Shown here piece by piece: positions 1 through 11,660 of a stretch of DNA of 64,000 nt. Within the stretch, counting starts at the first letter, position 1, and each line of letters begins with the position of its first letter. The DNA comes from Salvator merianae (Eukaryota > Chordata > Lepidosauria > Squamata > Teiidae), in assembly GCA_003586115.2 (NCBI GenBank), contig QVOM02000126.1, forward strand, positions 10,531,036-10,595,035. Reading direction: 5' to 3'. Position numbers and translations under genes: made by a program. The notes under the pieces are model-generated. The model was not told the origin of the DNA, searched no databases, and saw only the letters and a list, made by a program, of their open reading frames with translations.

Positions 1-520
1 CCTTCTTACCTGTGGCTCCTTGGTTATGGAATGCTCTTTTCAAGGACCCACAGGTGAGAAGGCCCTTCCTCATATGGCCTGGGTACCAGTTCACCACCCA
101 TCTCTTCCTCCAGGCAAATGTAGTACTGTTACTACTGCTACGGCTGCTACTACAACTATTACTGCTGCTACTATATACTATCATATGCTGGAAGGGGCAG
201 TGAATCCAAGTCAGCTTCTGTCCCCTTCCTCTGAATCAGTATGGATGAAAAATTATGCAGTTTGTGGACAGCAGAGCTGTTTCATATTCCATTTGTTTTT
301 AATCCCTGAAGCTAAACCATAAATATGTGGGAATTCTTCTCTTAGCGAGGAGTATTCTAAAACTGCACTACATCATCCTATTCGCCAAACTGCATTCAAA
401 AAATACATCTACATTTTCACTAGACTGAGGTACAAAGTTACTCCATCCATATTGATGAGGGTTAAGTGAAAAGAGATATAAGCATTGCCACTCAACAATG
501 TGATAATAAATTGCATTCCA
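1..520. other. Intronic sequence with a degenerate triplet repeat, no gene seen
   Basis: Positions about 119-180 are a degenerate TAC/TGC triplet repeat. The rest shows no exon with flanking splice signals on either strand and no repeat that I recognise. It is downstream of the last ARMH4 exon seen, so it should be intron before the transmembrane exon. Confidence 0.5.
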
Positions 521-980
521 GGTCACGTTCGCACCTTACCCAAAGTGAGCAATCAGATACGCCTGGGTAAGTCACCCGCACGGCCCCGCCGCCACAGCAT
601 CCAGGAGCATCTACAGCTGCTTCTGGACGCTACTAACTGTGGACAACAAAATCACTGCCCACAGCTTGACTGGGAGCAGCTGGACTGCTCCCGGTCAGCA
701 GCGTTCGCACTCTCTTTCAGGTGCAAATGCAACGAGTGGGCAGCGTGGCGTGGCTGTGACTGCAGCTGCACAGTCGTGTCCTGATCGCCATGACAACAGT
801 CAGATGTTGCCACGGCTGCTGTCATGGCAGTCAGGCTGGCCATCCACACTGCGAGTGCTGGAGACCCAGTACGGGGCTGTTCCAGCTCTTGCAGTACGGA
901 TGGCCTGCTGGGCCATGGGGTCTTGCGCAGCCTCGAATGCTATTATTATACCTTCTAGGTTGTAAAGTGCGAACAGGCTC
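521..980 (+). mobile_element. Family A non-autonomous DNA transposon, TSD CCA
   Basis: The left end GGTCACGTTCGCAC and right end GTGCGAACAGGCTC are imperfect inverted termini. They are flanked by CCA at 518-520 and 981-983, a 3-base target duplication. The interior holds the family's hallmark words: GGGAGCAGCTGGACTGCTCC, GACAACAAAATC, and a CATGGCAGC segment. No open transposase is present. It is rich in CpG compared with the surrounding intron. Confidence 0.85.
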
Positions 981-1099
981 CCAACCTTGATGGCATCTAA
1001 CTACATGTTTACTAAGAGCGTTAAGGATTCATTAGACCTTACATTAGATATAGCATTAGTGCAGCCAGTTGGATCTATGACCATAAACCAAATAAAATA

Positions 1100-1410
1100 A
1101 CTATTTAGCGCAGTATCCCACACCTCGCAGGTTTATCCAGCAACTAGGCACTAATGCTCCACTTTAGAGATCTGGTTCACAGGGTGCATCTGCATGTAGA
1201 AAAAAATAGGCAACTCAAAAGCAGTTTGGCGAAGATAGCTGTCACATGATCACATTGCCATCCCACCTCTGATCTACAAAACCAGAATGTGCATTTTCTG
1301 GCAGTTTAGAGGTACGTGAAGCTATCAGCTCAAAGTCACTTCTGGGCCACTTTTTAACGCTTGTAGAAGTAACCCCTTCCTCTGTAGACCTCTTCTTTTC
1401 TTTTCTTTAA
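1100..1410. repeat. Family H unclassified interspersed repeat, fragment
   Basis: Words such as AAAAGCAGTTTGGCGAAG, CCATCCCACCTCTG and GCATTTTCTGGCAGTTTAG recur in related form near 17630-17760, 18400-18500, 34530-34640 and 46520-46690. This indicates a dispersed repeat that I cannot name. Boundaries are approximate. Confidence 0.4.
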
Positions 1411-1534
1411 GTCCCTTTCCACACAGTGGTTTATTCCAGGATGTATCTCAGAATAGGGGCCTGTTGTCCCCATGTGGACAGCAGGTCTCTGTTCAAAGTT
1501 ACATCCCAGAATAAGGCCCAGTGCAGAAAGAGCC
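1411..1534. mobile_element. Family B short fold-back DNA transposon, TSD TAA
   Basis: The ends GTCCCTTTCCACAC and GTGCAGAAAGAGCC are inverted copies, flanked by TAA at 1408-1410 and 1535-1537. The interior (TATCTCAGAATAGGGGCCTG and its inverted counterpart) makes most of the element one imperfect hairpin. No coding capacity. Confidence 0.85.
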
Positions 1535-2379
1535 TAAGTTTGTCAAAGACAGCCAAGACAGAAGCTATCACCGCAACCTTTGGCTGAAAATGCCATAAAC
1601 GAATGGAGAAATTCTCTCCCCTGACTCTCCTTCGAGTTTAATCATTTAATTACAGGCTCTTGGGGTCCTGAAAGGAAAAAAAAAACATCTCTCAATCTGA
1701 TATTTTCAAACCTACAGTGTTCTCTTCTGTTGACTTCTTTCTAAACTAAAGAGCCAAACTCATGTGTACCAATAATGCTACCTTCCAAAAGTTTTTGAAG
1801 TATGGCTCCCAATAACCCAAATTGCTTCAGGCTCTGGAATCTAGAGACCAATACATCCGCACTCATGGTTTTTAATATCTGTTCTTATTGCACATTCTAT
1901 TATTTTAACGTATCGATGTCGTTCATTTTAATGCTGAACATGGCACTAAAAGCTGTAATACATGGAAAATATATATTAAATGTTTTGACTAAATAATGCA
2001 TGAGTCTTATGGCTTTTAGAAAAAAAATCAATTAAGTGCATAACTATTGGTTAAGAATTCGATAGAAAAGGAAGAGTGGCAGAAAACCTACAAAGCCACT
2101 TAAAAGTTGATTAAAAATGTCAGATGGTTCCAAATAAACGTCCTACAGGAGGGCCCAATGTTTATATTTATCCAGATATTTATTTCAGAATATTTATAAC
2201 CTGCTCTTCACCCAGGATTAACTTCAGCTCTCAACGTTTGTTGCCATTGGACAGACTGAAGACTGGAGTTCAGGGAAGCTTAAGTTCAGCTTCCCCATCA
2301 TCTAGAGAACCAATAACCTGGTCAGTCCTGATTTATGCAGGATCTGCACAGGGCAGGAGGATTTTCTACCAAGTGTACC

Positions 2380-3145
<766 letters not shown>

Positions 3146-3290
3146 AAATTATGTTCTTAACTGCTCCTCCAGAAAAAAACTTGTAAGTTTCACCATGAAT
3201 CTGTCCTTCAATACTCCAGAGCACTAAGTTCTGAAATTAAAAGAAGCCCTGTTTTAAAAACAAAAATAAGCTTGATAAAGAGTAACTCAC

Positions 3291-3322
3291 CTTATCTTTT
3301 AGCTTTTCCATCCAGCTTCTCA
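3291..3322 (-). CDS. ARMH4: ARMH4 32-base microexon (VRSWMEKLKDK)
   Basis: A 32-base exon, too short for ORF callers. On the minus strand the acceptor is TTGCTTTTCTAG and the donor is AAG followed by GTGAGT, close to consensus. Its first two bases complete the split codon left by the exon at 35688 (G plus TG gives Val); ten codons follow, giving V-RSWMEKLKDK, and the exon ends at a codon boundary (phase 0). The peptide matches what I recall of mammalian ARMH4 directly after EWEQQNQGL and before the transmembrane helix. A chance occurrence with correct phase, both splice sites and the expected peptide is very unlikely. The intron before it is 32,365 bases. I did not find the following transmembrane exon in 1-3290, so it should lie left of the window. 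Confidence 0.93.
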
Positions 3323-3474
3323 CTAGAAAAGCAACAACATAAAGGTTAAGTTTGCCTCAGATCAACATCATTCTAGTGAAAGCCACAGACAGGTTTTAAG
3401 GCAAATTTGAAGTTTCCACTGCAGAAAAATCACACCTAAAATGGAAATCTCATGCCAAATGTGGATTATAGCCC

Positions 3475-3915
3475 TTGTAATCTGAGGCTGCTTCCAGACA
3501 TCTCCGGAAAATCCCACTTTTTAGCAATATTCTGGTGTAAAGCTCCTCTGGGCAGCAGAGCAAGTATCTTCTTCCACAGATAGTGTGACACATACATCCG
3601 GGTATTTCAATAATGCGAAATACCCAGAAGTATGTGCACACCAACCCCTGCACATGTGCAGCGGCTATTCTGCCACAGATTCGGCCGTGTGCATTTTATT
3701 CAGTAAGGATCACGCTGCCAAGCTTCCAGACAGGTAGGTTTTCGCTCTGTTCCAGGGAAACCCACCTTGCATTGACAGCTGGGTTTTCCCAGAAGAGGAT
3801 AAAACAGGATTTCATCCTTTTATAACGGGGTTATGTTGACGGTGCCGCAGATACGTGAGGTAATCTTAACACATAAGCGCACAATTTTAATACCTGTCTA
3901 GACGCAGCCTGAGGT
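3475..3915. mobile_element. Family E non-autonomous element (unclassified)
   Basis: It shares with 24525-24945, 28726-29170 and 34782-35070 the words GATATTCTGG/GCCCCTCT, GAAATACCCAGAAGT, CATGTGCAGC and a GCCGCAGATACGTGAGG hairpin-like segment (elsewhere GCCACAGATATGTGTGGC). Ends are eroded and no target duplication was resolved. Confidence 0.55.
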
Positions 3916-4149
3916 TTTTGTGGAGTGCTTTTTTGCACACCAAAAAAATGTCCCCCTACCTTCATACACTTCATTTTCATGCTGTTACCACAAATGTGGA
4001 TTTGTAGAGGCTTGTGTGGTGTTTCCAGGGGAGGGCAAGAAGATATTTACTCCCCCACCTTCATGTCAACCAATCTTGTGCAGCGGCACATGATTTCAAT
4101 TGCTACATTTTTATTTTGTTTGTTTCTTTTTACTTTTGTGCAGAGCTCC

Positions 4150-4515
4150 ACCTCCTAGAACGGTCCAAGTGGTCCAGAACAAGGTTATCCACATTGGGAT
4201 GGCTTTTCTGGGACATCCCCCATGACAGTTCCAAAGGTTTTGAAGGGTAGAAATGAACATTTCTGGCCTCAGAGCCCCAGAGGACCCATTTTGGCAGTGC
4301 AACAAGGTGCGTTGCTGAAATGGATCCCCCAGTATACCAGACCATGGAGGCATCTGCCCATCCCATGGTCCAGTATACCACTGGCTACTATGCCTTTAGA
4401 CCGGACTAGGTGGCAGTTTGGGGCCGGTTAGTCCAGTCTGCACTCCGTCCTCTGCAGACAAAGCATACTAGCAGGGGGCGGCATTAGCATGCAAAAGGGA
4501 GTTCACTGGGCCTCC
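4150..4515. mobile_element. Family D non-autonomous element, partial
   Basis: Shared words: AGAGCCCCAGAGGACCCATTT, GGCAGTGCAACAAGG, GGTCCAGTATACCA and CTAGCAGGGGGCGGCATTAG. The same words occur at about 5765-6180, 11320-11660, 14290-15000, 17096-17560 and 18506-18990. Several of these start with a CCGCACTTAC-type end like families A-C. Boundaries are approximate. Confidence 0.55.
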
Positions 4516-4796
4516 TCTTAGACTTTTCTACTGGTAAGTCCATAAATAGCTTCATTTGCCGAGCATAAAACATCAAATCGAGCCCAGTAGCTAAACGGCA
4601 AGCAGTGCAACTGCTTACACTTTTTAATATTTATTTATCTGATTCATTTTTTTTTTTTAAAAAAGCACACCCTTCACCTACGTCCCAGAGCAGTTTACAA
4701 GACAGGCACAGCCAACGTAAAAACTCAGAACAGTGATTAAAAGTAGCGGGAGCAAAATTAAAATCCACAATGAAATTCACACCTTTAGAAAGAATT

Positions 4797-5021
4797 AAAG
4801 AGGGAGGAGGAGGAGGAGAAAGAGGAGGAGGAGGAGGAGAAAGAGAAGGAGGAGAAGGAGAAGGAGAAGGAGAAGGAGAAGGAGAAGGAGAAGGAGGAGG
4901 AGGAGGAGGAGGAGGAGGAGAAGGAGAAGGAGAAGGAGAAGGAGACGGAGGAAGAGGAAGAGGAAGAGGAAGAGGAAGAGGAAGAGGAAGAGGAAGAGGA
5001 AGAGGAAGAGAAGGAAAGGAG
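4797..5021. repeat. 225-base polypurine tract (GGAGAA)n and (GAGGAA)n
   Basis: All purine on the plus strand except one C at 4946, moving from GGAGGA to GAAGGA to GAGGAA units. The long ORFs across it (poly-Gly/Glu on plus, poly-Leu on minus) are low-complexity artefacts. Mirror-symmetric purine tracts like this can form intramolecular triplex DNA. Confidence 0.95.
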
Positions 5022-5760
5022 TCGCCCTCAGCAGCCCGGATCCCACACCTTGCACTAGCTGCAGCTTAGGGGGCAGGTACCACCAGGGGGTTTGGCAAGA
5101 TTCAAAGGAATTGGGCATCTGAGCATGGAAAGAATCAGAGCCCAGATGAATAGGAGCCACACACCGGGGAGGGAGCACCAAATATATTTTTTTTCTGAGT
5201 CCACAGCCCCCTTGCCTTGATATGCACGCCCAGAGCTGCAGCACAACGGAATAATAACCAGATGATCTTTTTCCCTTCCTAAGCAGCCTGTCAGCTGCCG
5301 TCCAAGGACGTCCCTCTGCCTGCCCTCAGCGCCCCTTGAGAGATCTTCCAGCCTGGCACACTGTCAGCTCTTCATATTGCTAATTGCCTCATTAGCCACT
5401 CCAGAGAGTGCGACTACGCAGCCTCTTAATAAGGATGCTTGCTTCTCTCGTTCTTCCTCCTCTCCTTTCGTGGCACTAAAGCACAGCGGTCATTGTGGGT
5501 GGGAGCAGCTGGAAGCCCCTCCCTCTGCTGGAAACTGGTTCGTGACTGCCGCATGGGCTCCAAAGGAAGCTCACGAACCAGCTTTGGGCCCAGGGAGGGG
5601 CTTTCCACTGTGCTCACCTGCCCTAGCCACCACTGCTCCTAGCTGAAAGCTTCGGCCTTTAGGGGCAGAAGGGGTCAACTGAAAAGCGGTTCAGGGCATC
5701 AGTTCAACAGGAAATGTGCTTCACGTTACAGGAAAGGCAGAGAGGAAGATAACCCTCAAT
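5022..5760. other. Intronic sequence without recognised features
   Basis: It is GC-richer than average and looks mostly single-copy. The overlapping short ORFs at 5377-5646 lack splice signals or family resemblance, so no gene is called. Confidence 0.4.
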
Positions 5761-5764
5761 CCCC

Positions 5765-6180
5765 AGGGTGTTTCCGCACTTACAGTTCAGAGGACCCCTC
5801 CAGTGGGACCAGATCAGCTGGAACGGTCCATGAGCCGGATGGGTCCATGTGTCCTGGAACGCCATCCGCACTTGGGCAGCTGTTCCAAGACAGCCACTGT
5901 GCCGGTCCCGAAGCTCACGTGAGCTTCAAAGCCAGCCTCCGGCATTTCCAATAGTCAGGAACAAAGGTTCCTAGCCTCAGAGCCCCCAGGAACCCCTTTT
6001 GGCAGTATGGTTTGCTGTGCCGCCAATATGGGTCCCACTCGAAAGTGGAGCACAAATGCGTGTGCCACGTTCATACACCTCCGTGGCCATCTAGAGCTCC
6101 AGTACACCTTTTTGGGCCGCCTAATCTAGTCTGCGCTCTATCCAATGCAGACTGAACATACTAGCAAGGGATGGGACCTC
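5765..6180. mobile_element. Family D non-autonomous element
   Basis: The left end resembles GGGTGTTTCCGCACTTAC. The interior matches the copy at 4150-4515 in inverse block order (CAGATCAGCTGGAACGG, AGAGCCCCCAGGAACCC, GGCAGTATGG). The right end and target duplication were not resolved. Confidence 0.5.
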
Positions 6181-6189
6181 TTCGGTCAA

Positions 6190-6514
6190 CACTAGCATGC
6201 AGAAGAAGAAGGGGAAGAAGAAGAAGAAGAAGAATAATTTGGTTTTTATACCCCGCTTTTCTCAGCCGAAGCTGACTCAAAGCGGCTTACATTTTTCGCC
6301 CGAAAGCTTACATCTATCTATCTTCCGTATCACACAATGTGATGCTCCCTATTCATCTACTTGCAATTACTTGCTTTCGAACAGCTAGGTTGGCTGGAGC
6401 TAGAGGCCAGTAGAGGGCGCTCATCCCCTCTACATGGCAGACAAGGGCCTCGAACTCTGATCCTCCTATTGAAAAATCAGAGCCTTCGCCTTCTGCACCA
6501 CCGTGCCTCCTGAA
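6190..6514 (-). mobile_element. tRNA-headed SINE with (CTT)n tail, near full length
   Basis: Read on the minus strand from 6514: GCACGGTGGTGCAGAAGGCG resembles a pol III A box region, and GATCAGAGTTCGAGGCCC a B box. The body follows, then AAGCCGCTTTGAGTC and AAAGCGGGGTATAAAAACC, ending in (CTT)n. A second, shorter copy of the head is at 38190-38313. This is a SINE, and no tRNA gene is called. Confidence 0.75.
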
Positions 6515-6599
6515 GAGGCCCTGAAGAGGATTATACCAGATCACCAATACGGGTGGAAAAACCCTGAATGTACCAGCTGCTAACAAGCTGGACACTCAT

Positions 6600-7205
6600 G
6601 CTAACAAGGCTGGTTAAAGGTCTTTGCTAAATTTTGATGCCGTGAACCTCTTCCTCAGTAAAAAATGAAGATGTACAGTAATCTACAGCCAACTGATGCA
6701 GTCATTTTTTGTGAATCAGTCACTGCCATTCAATGAATTAACCACTTAAATGGAAATTAATTTCCTTACTAATTAAAATTCAGTATAGATGCCCTTTTTG
6801 ATACACTAATGGGAATGTGAGATAACTTGAAATTTAATCAGCAAAAGCCATCATTGTTTGTTAGGCAAAAGAAAGGGCTCTTGTTAACATTGCTGCCCAT
6901 ATTTTCCTTTTTATTCTTTTCCTATACAAATATTTAAAAACAACGTTGGTACAAAATCTTGGCCGAGTCCCAGCCGATCCGTTATTTAGCAAACCCTGCA
7001 GTGCCAAGTCTCTGCAGAAGAATTGATCGCCTGGCAGTGAACTGCAGAGGAAAATTTACTAAAGTGGGAACAAATTAAGTCATATTATTGATAAGCAACT
7101 TTGATGTTCCCGTAAGCAATTTAAAAACAAACACCGAAGTTAAATCAGTCATGGGAGATAGCATCTTTTTCTTGAACTGTGAGCACCAGCAACAAAAGCA
7201 ATGAT
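6600..7205. other. AT-rich, apparently single-copy intron; possible conserved non-coding sequence
   Basis: No transposon words are visible. The stretch 6715-6830 is rich in TAATTA/ATTAAT-type motifs (GGAAATTAATTTCC, ACTAATTAAAATTC). Around 6950-7070 the sequence is also non-repetitive. No exon is supported. Confidence 0.35.
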
Positions 7206-7721
7206 GGACGTTTTCGCACTTACTACAACAGAACATTCTAACTAGCAGGGTTTAGGCGGGTCAGGATAGAGTACGGCGAGGTGCGTATTCGCACTGTTAG
7301 CGCACTGTATTCGTACTCCTCAAGCCGACCAGCGGGGGAAGAAGTGCGGATGGGAGTACACTAGTTAGATTGCTGGGTTCAGAACCAGAGTGTCCAGATA
7401 TGTGTCCAGGACAGCTGCCAGGTTCTGAACCCCAAAGTCCAAACCTAGGTTCGAACCTTCTGATGGCACAGCTGTGCCTGCACGCTCCATATCTCCTCGC
7501 CTTCCAAACCCGGAAGTGGTGCAAATGTACCTTTCCCGATCCTCACTGGACGATGCTAGTCAGTTTGGAGACTACAATTTTCTTCACCACAACTGGTGAC
7601 CCTCAGGCAAGCTTCAGGTGGGCTTTGGTGAGTTTCCAGTCAGCTGGAGCTGTTGCAGGTGCGAATGCTCCGTTCCAGCGAGTGACCTGGAACGTTCCAC
7701 TCGCTAAGTGTGAACAGGCCC
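7206..7721 (+). mobile_element. Family C non-autonomous DNA transposon, TSD GAT
   Basis: Left end GGACGTTTTCGCACTTAC, right end AAGTGTGAACAGGCCC; GAT flanks at 7203-7205 and 7722-7724. The interior includes TAGCAGGGTTTAGGCGGG, GACCAGCGGGGGAAGAAG and repeated GGTTCAGAACC-like palindromes. Closely related copies are at 9651, 27215 and 30948. Confidence 0.85.
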
Positions 7722-8218
7722 GATGTTCAAATCTTCCATTCTGCCAGCCTGGAGCATGCATCAGAATGATTTAGAACAAGGGGAGCTATTTCTCTTCTCC
7801 AAAGAGAGCTCAAATAATTTCTGTGAGCCAATCCAAATTTGACAACGCCATTCCCTCCAACTCCCATCCTTCTATACTTTCTTCATTCATCCCAGTTCCC
7901 AAATTAACCTACCATTCCCTTTAGTCCAGGGGAGCCCAAAGTGCAGTCTGAGTAACACTTGTTACTCAAAGGCTTTTTTTGTGGCCTACAAGGAATTGGC
8001 CATCTGCACCAGTTCTGTGCTGTATCTAGTGAAAACAAAACTGGCTTTTAATTTTGTGGATCATAGGACACCATCAGTGAGGTTTTGAGGCCTCCATGTA
8101 CATAACTTATCTCTGTTTTAAAGCATATATACAGTATATAGCAGGTTTGTGCTGAAACTATCAACAACAGTCCACTGGGGAGAAGGAAGGAGTTCAATGG
8201 ATATAATGTGGTTTCTGT

Positions 8219-8460
8219 CTTGCCTACCTATGTCCACTCCTTGTCTTTGCTCTTCTGCAGAAAAAATATTACTGGCTGAATTAACAGCATCAAGGCTAAG
8301 GACTGGTTATGGGGAGTGGCTCAGTGGATACAACTGAGTTCCTTTGCTGCCTGCCTACGTCCACCCCATCTCTTCTCTCCTTTCTTCAAAAAATCTGCTG
8401 CTACCTATATTAACAGCTAAGGGCTGGGTATCGGAGTGGCTCAGTGGATACAACTAAAAT
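8219..8460 (+). repeat. Two tandem units of about 120 bp
   Basis: Each unit runs CTGCCTACGTCCACYCC..., then TATTAACAGC, then GGAGTGGCTCAGTGGATACA. The first ends near 8342 and the second near 8460. The GGCTCAGTGGATA word is reminiscent of a tRNA-like head, but there is no B box. Confidence 0.6.
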
Positions 8461-8487
8461 CGTCTACTGTTCCCTTCAGTCCAATCA

Positions 8488-9310
8488 TAAGAACATAGGA
8501 ATGTAAGAGGAACCCTGCTAGATCAGGTCCCATCCCATCTAGTCCAGAGTCCTGTCTCACACAGTGGCCCACCAATTCCTTCTGGGCATCTCAAGCAGAA
8601 GACTAGGGCAAAAGATTCTTCTGCTCTTGATTCCTTACAAATGGCCTTTAGAAGCATCCTGCCTGTCTCTCCAACCTGGAGGCACTACCTAGGCATTGAT
8701 TCTACTAGCCATTGAAACACCTGTCCTCCATAAATTTGCTTAAATCTATAAGAACATAAGAAAAACCCTGCTGGATCAGGCCAAAGCTCATCTAGTCCAA
8801 CATTGTGTCTCGTAGAGCGGGCCACCAATTTCTTCTGGGCATCTTAAGCAGAAGATAAAGGCAAAATCTTCACCTGTTTTCGACTTCCAGCAGATGCCCT
8901 TTAGAGGCATCCTGCCTCTCTCTCCAACCCAGAGGTGGTACTGTGGTATCAATTATACTAGCCATTGATACACCTGTCCTCCATGAATTGGTCTAACATT
9001 TTTTTAAAGCTATCCAAGCCTGTTGCTGTCACCACCTCTTCTGGTAGTAAAATCCATAGATAGATGATCCTCTGGGTGAAAAAAGAACCCTTCCTCTTAT
9101 CAGTCCTAACTTTCCTGCTCATTAGCTTCATACAGAACCCCCTAGTTATAGCGTGGTGCAATTGGGAAAATTATTTTGCTCTATCCACCTTTTCTAGACC
9201 ATGCATGATCTTATATACTTCAGTCAGGCCAGCTCTTTAAATTCTTAAAAGCTGAGGCCTAGGCATTGCAGCCTGATCTCGTAAGGGAGGCGTTCTTGCC
9301 CCTTAATCAT
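8488..9310 (-). mobile_element. CR1/L3-like LINE 3' ends, two copies head to tail
   Basis: Two minus-strand 3' UTRs (8488-8745 and 8746-8960) each begin in plus sense with the GATCAGG..CCATCTAGTCCA and GTGGCCCACCAATT words. The second continues into the coding remnant; on the minus strand it reads RKGSFFTQRIIYLWILLPEEVVTATGLDSFKK. These are dead remnants. Confidence 0.8.
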
Positions 9311-9650
9311 TCTGAGTCCCAACTAGTCTAATCACAGAGGCATGCCTTCTGCATGCCTCCAGGGTCTGGAGAGGGGTCTGCTGGTCTGCCAGTAGACCCA
9401 TTTAAGCAAGTTTACCAGTAGCCCTAAACATGACATCCGTGGTTGGGACTACGTTCTGTCTAATGCAGATGGAGCATTCCGGGTGGGGGTGCTCACAGAT
9501 CCAGAGGTGGACCCTGTGGTTCCTTAGTCCAGACTATAGGTAAGTGCAGAAAGGTCTTTCATCTGACTCTTCTGTTCTGCAAGTAATCTGCTGCTTCCTG
9601 TATTAACAGATGCCAGGCTAATGGCATGAGCCACGAGGCAGAGATCCTGT

Positions 9651-10168
9651 GGGCCTGTTCACACTTACGACAGTATAACGTTCTAATTAGCAGGGTTCGG
9701 GCCGGGCAGGATCAGGTACAGTGATGAGTATTTGCACTTGTCAGCACTGGAACAGTTTGTGTGCTGACCAGCAGGGGGAGCAGTACGAATGGGAATGCAC
9801 TAGTTAGGTAGCTGTGTCCGGACTTAAAACAGCTGGGTCCAGACGTGGGTCTGAAACAGCCATTAAGGTCCGGACCCCAAAGTCTGAACCTGGATCCAAA
9901 CTGTCTGATGGCGCCTGCATAGCCACACAGTCCCTGCCCCACCGCCATTCCACACCAGGAAATGGTACGAATGCACCTTTCCTGATCTGTACCTGATCGC
10001 ACAAGCCAGCTTCCAGACTACAATTTTCTTGACCAGAGCTATTCGACTTCAGGTGAGCATCAGGTGGGCTTTGCTAGGTTTCAAGTCAGCTGGGGATGTT
10101 TGGAGGTGCGAATGCTCCATTCCAGTCAGTGACCTAGAACCCTCCTCTCGCTAAGTGCAAAGAGGCCC
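9651..10168 (+). mobile_element. Family C non-autonomous DNA transposon, TSD TGT
   Basis: Left GGGCCTGTTCACACTTAC, right AAGTGCAAAGAGGCCC; TGT at 9648-9650 and 10169-10171. The interior shares AATTAGCAGGGTTCGGGC and GACCAGCAGGGGGAGCAG with the copy at 7206. Confidence 0.88.
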
Positions 10169-10171
10169 TGT

Positions 10172-10372
10172 GTGTTTTTCATGAAACAAGCTTTATTTTC
10201 TTCTTTTTCCATATGTTAGGTATATTGTTGTATTTTCTGTTTAATCTGGCACTGTTTTATTTTGCATTGCTTGCATTGTTTCATATTGCGTTGTGTTCTT
10301 TGTTCTTTGTTACAACCTGCCTCAAGCAGCTTCTCTAGAAAAGGCAGTACACAAATAAACTGATAAGATATG
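10172..10372 (+). mobile_element. LINE 3' tail (L2-like), short
   Basis: It ends in the pattern TACAACCTGCCTCAAGCAGC, then AAAAGGCAGTACACAAATAAA, typical of L2-group 3' tails. No coding part remains. Confidence 0.5.
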
Positions 10373-10863
10373 AAGACAAGGCAAGATAAGATATATTGAG
10401 AGAGACAGATAGTAGCAATTGGAGAGGCAGGATCTGCTGCGAACAGGCCAACAAGGATTTATCAGTTTTGTTGGAAATCCATCATGGGCACCAAAATCTT
10501 CCCTTTGATCCGACCCTCAGGGGGGATCAAAGACAGATTTGTCACCTGCAGTGCAATTCCATCAAGCTGAGCAAATCTGCAGAGAGCACTTTGGGGGGTG
10601 TACGCCCACTGGAAAAGAACAGTTTAAAGGGAACTGGCAGGCTCTGAAAATTTCTCTGAGAACTTTGATTATCTGCCAGATAAGTAAATAATAGAATAGA
10701 AGACCTCTACAATGCAATCTTCTGGCACAAACTCTACTTATGCTATTTCAGTTTATATTTGCGATGAAATACCAATCAACCAAGCAGCTACCTTGGATTT
10801 CGTTTTGGAGTCTGAAGCCCTTTCCGCACCTGTGGTCATTCCAGTTTAACAAGGGGATTACAA

Positions 10864-11316
10864 GGACCTTTTTGCACTGACCAGGTTAGAACAGTATACC
10901 ATTCTAAGCTGGTCAAGACCCAGTGAAGTGGCAGCCGTTCACACTCCGAGTGGTAGAATGGCCTTGTACGAACCTCCAGCATTTGCAGTGCGAATGCACG
11001 CCTAATCGCCCTGACATTGGTCACGGAAACGTCTGGCCATTGCCAGGGCAAGCAGGATACGGCACGCAACTGCCAAGTCGCAGCCGCACTATGCTGCGGC
11101 CTCGCAGCGTTTGCACCTGGAAGCAGGTATGAACACTGCTGAACCGGAACAATCCAGCTGCTCCCAATCAAGCTGTGCACAGCATTTTAGCTGCACAGCT
11201 AGTAATGTTCGGGAGCATCCGCAGACGCTCCCACATGCTGTGGCCATCACAGAATACGAACACACTTTGCTAGCGAGCATGTGGACGCTCACAAGCATGT
11301 CAGTGTGTACAGGCCC
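10864..11316 (-). mobile_element. Family A non-autonomous DNA transposon inside a family D element
   Basis: Ends GGACCTTTTTGCACTG and GTGTGTACAGGCCC. The flanking triplets CAA (10861-10863) and TAA (11317-11319) differ at one base. Orientation is inverse to the copy at 12989. Family D-like words lie on both sides (CCGCACCTGTGG before, AAAATGGCTGCCTAGACC after), so this is a nested insertion. Confidence 0.75.
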
Positions 11317-11319
11317 TAA

Positions 11320-11660
11320 GACTTCCATTCTGCATCACTGGTACAATCTAAAGGAGGCCCCACCTGTGCTAGTATACACCATACACACAGGATGGAGCAT
11401 AGACCAGAACAGATTGGACTAGGGGCCCAAAATGGCTGCCTAGACCAGTATAGCAGCAGACCTCTTTAAAATGGTCTACCGTCATACTAGCGGCGGTAAA
11501 CCAGACCACTGGGGCGTATACTCTCTGATCCAATACACCACGGAGGACCTATTTTGGCAGCCCAACAAGACTGGCACAAATTTTGGAGCAGGTGTGAGGA
11601 CCGGGCCAAAATAGCCATCTCAATGCAGAGGGCCTTGTTCCAGTCTAGGAATGGATTCAG
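11320..11660. mobile_element. Family D element, right part
   Basis: GACTAGGGGCCCAAAATGGCTG, ACCAGTATAG and CCTATTTTGGCAGCCCAAC match other family D copies. It is interrupted on the left by the family A insertion. Confidence 0.5.

Noticed and set aside
4795..5244. 149-aa minus ORF with a long poly-Leu stretch
   Set aside because: It is the antisense translation of the polypurine microsatellite; no splice sites or homology.
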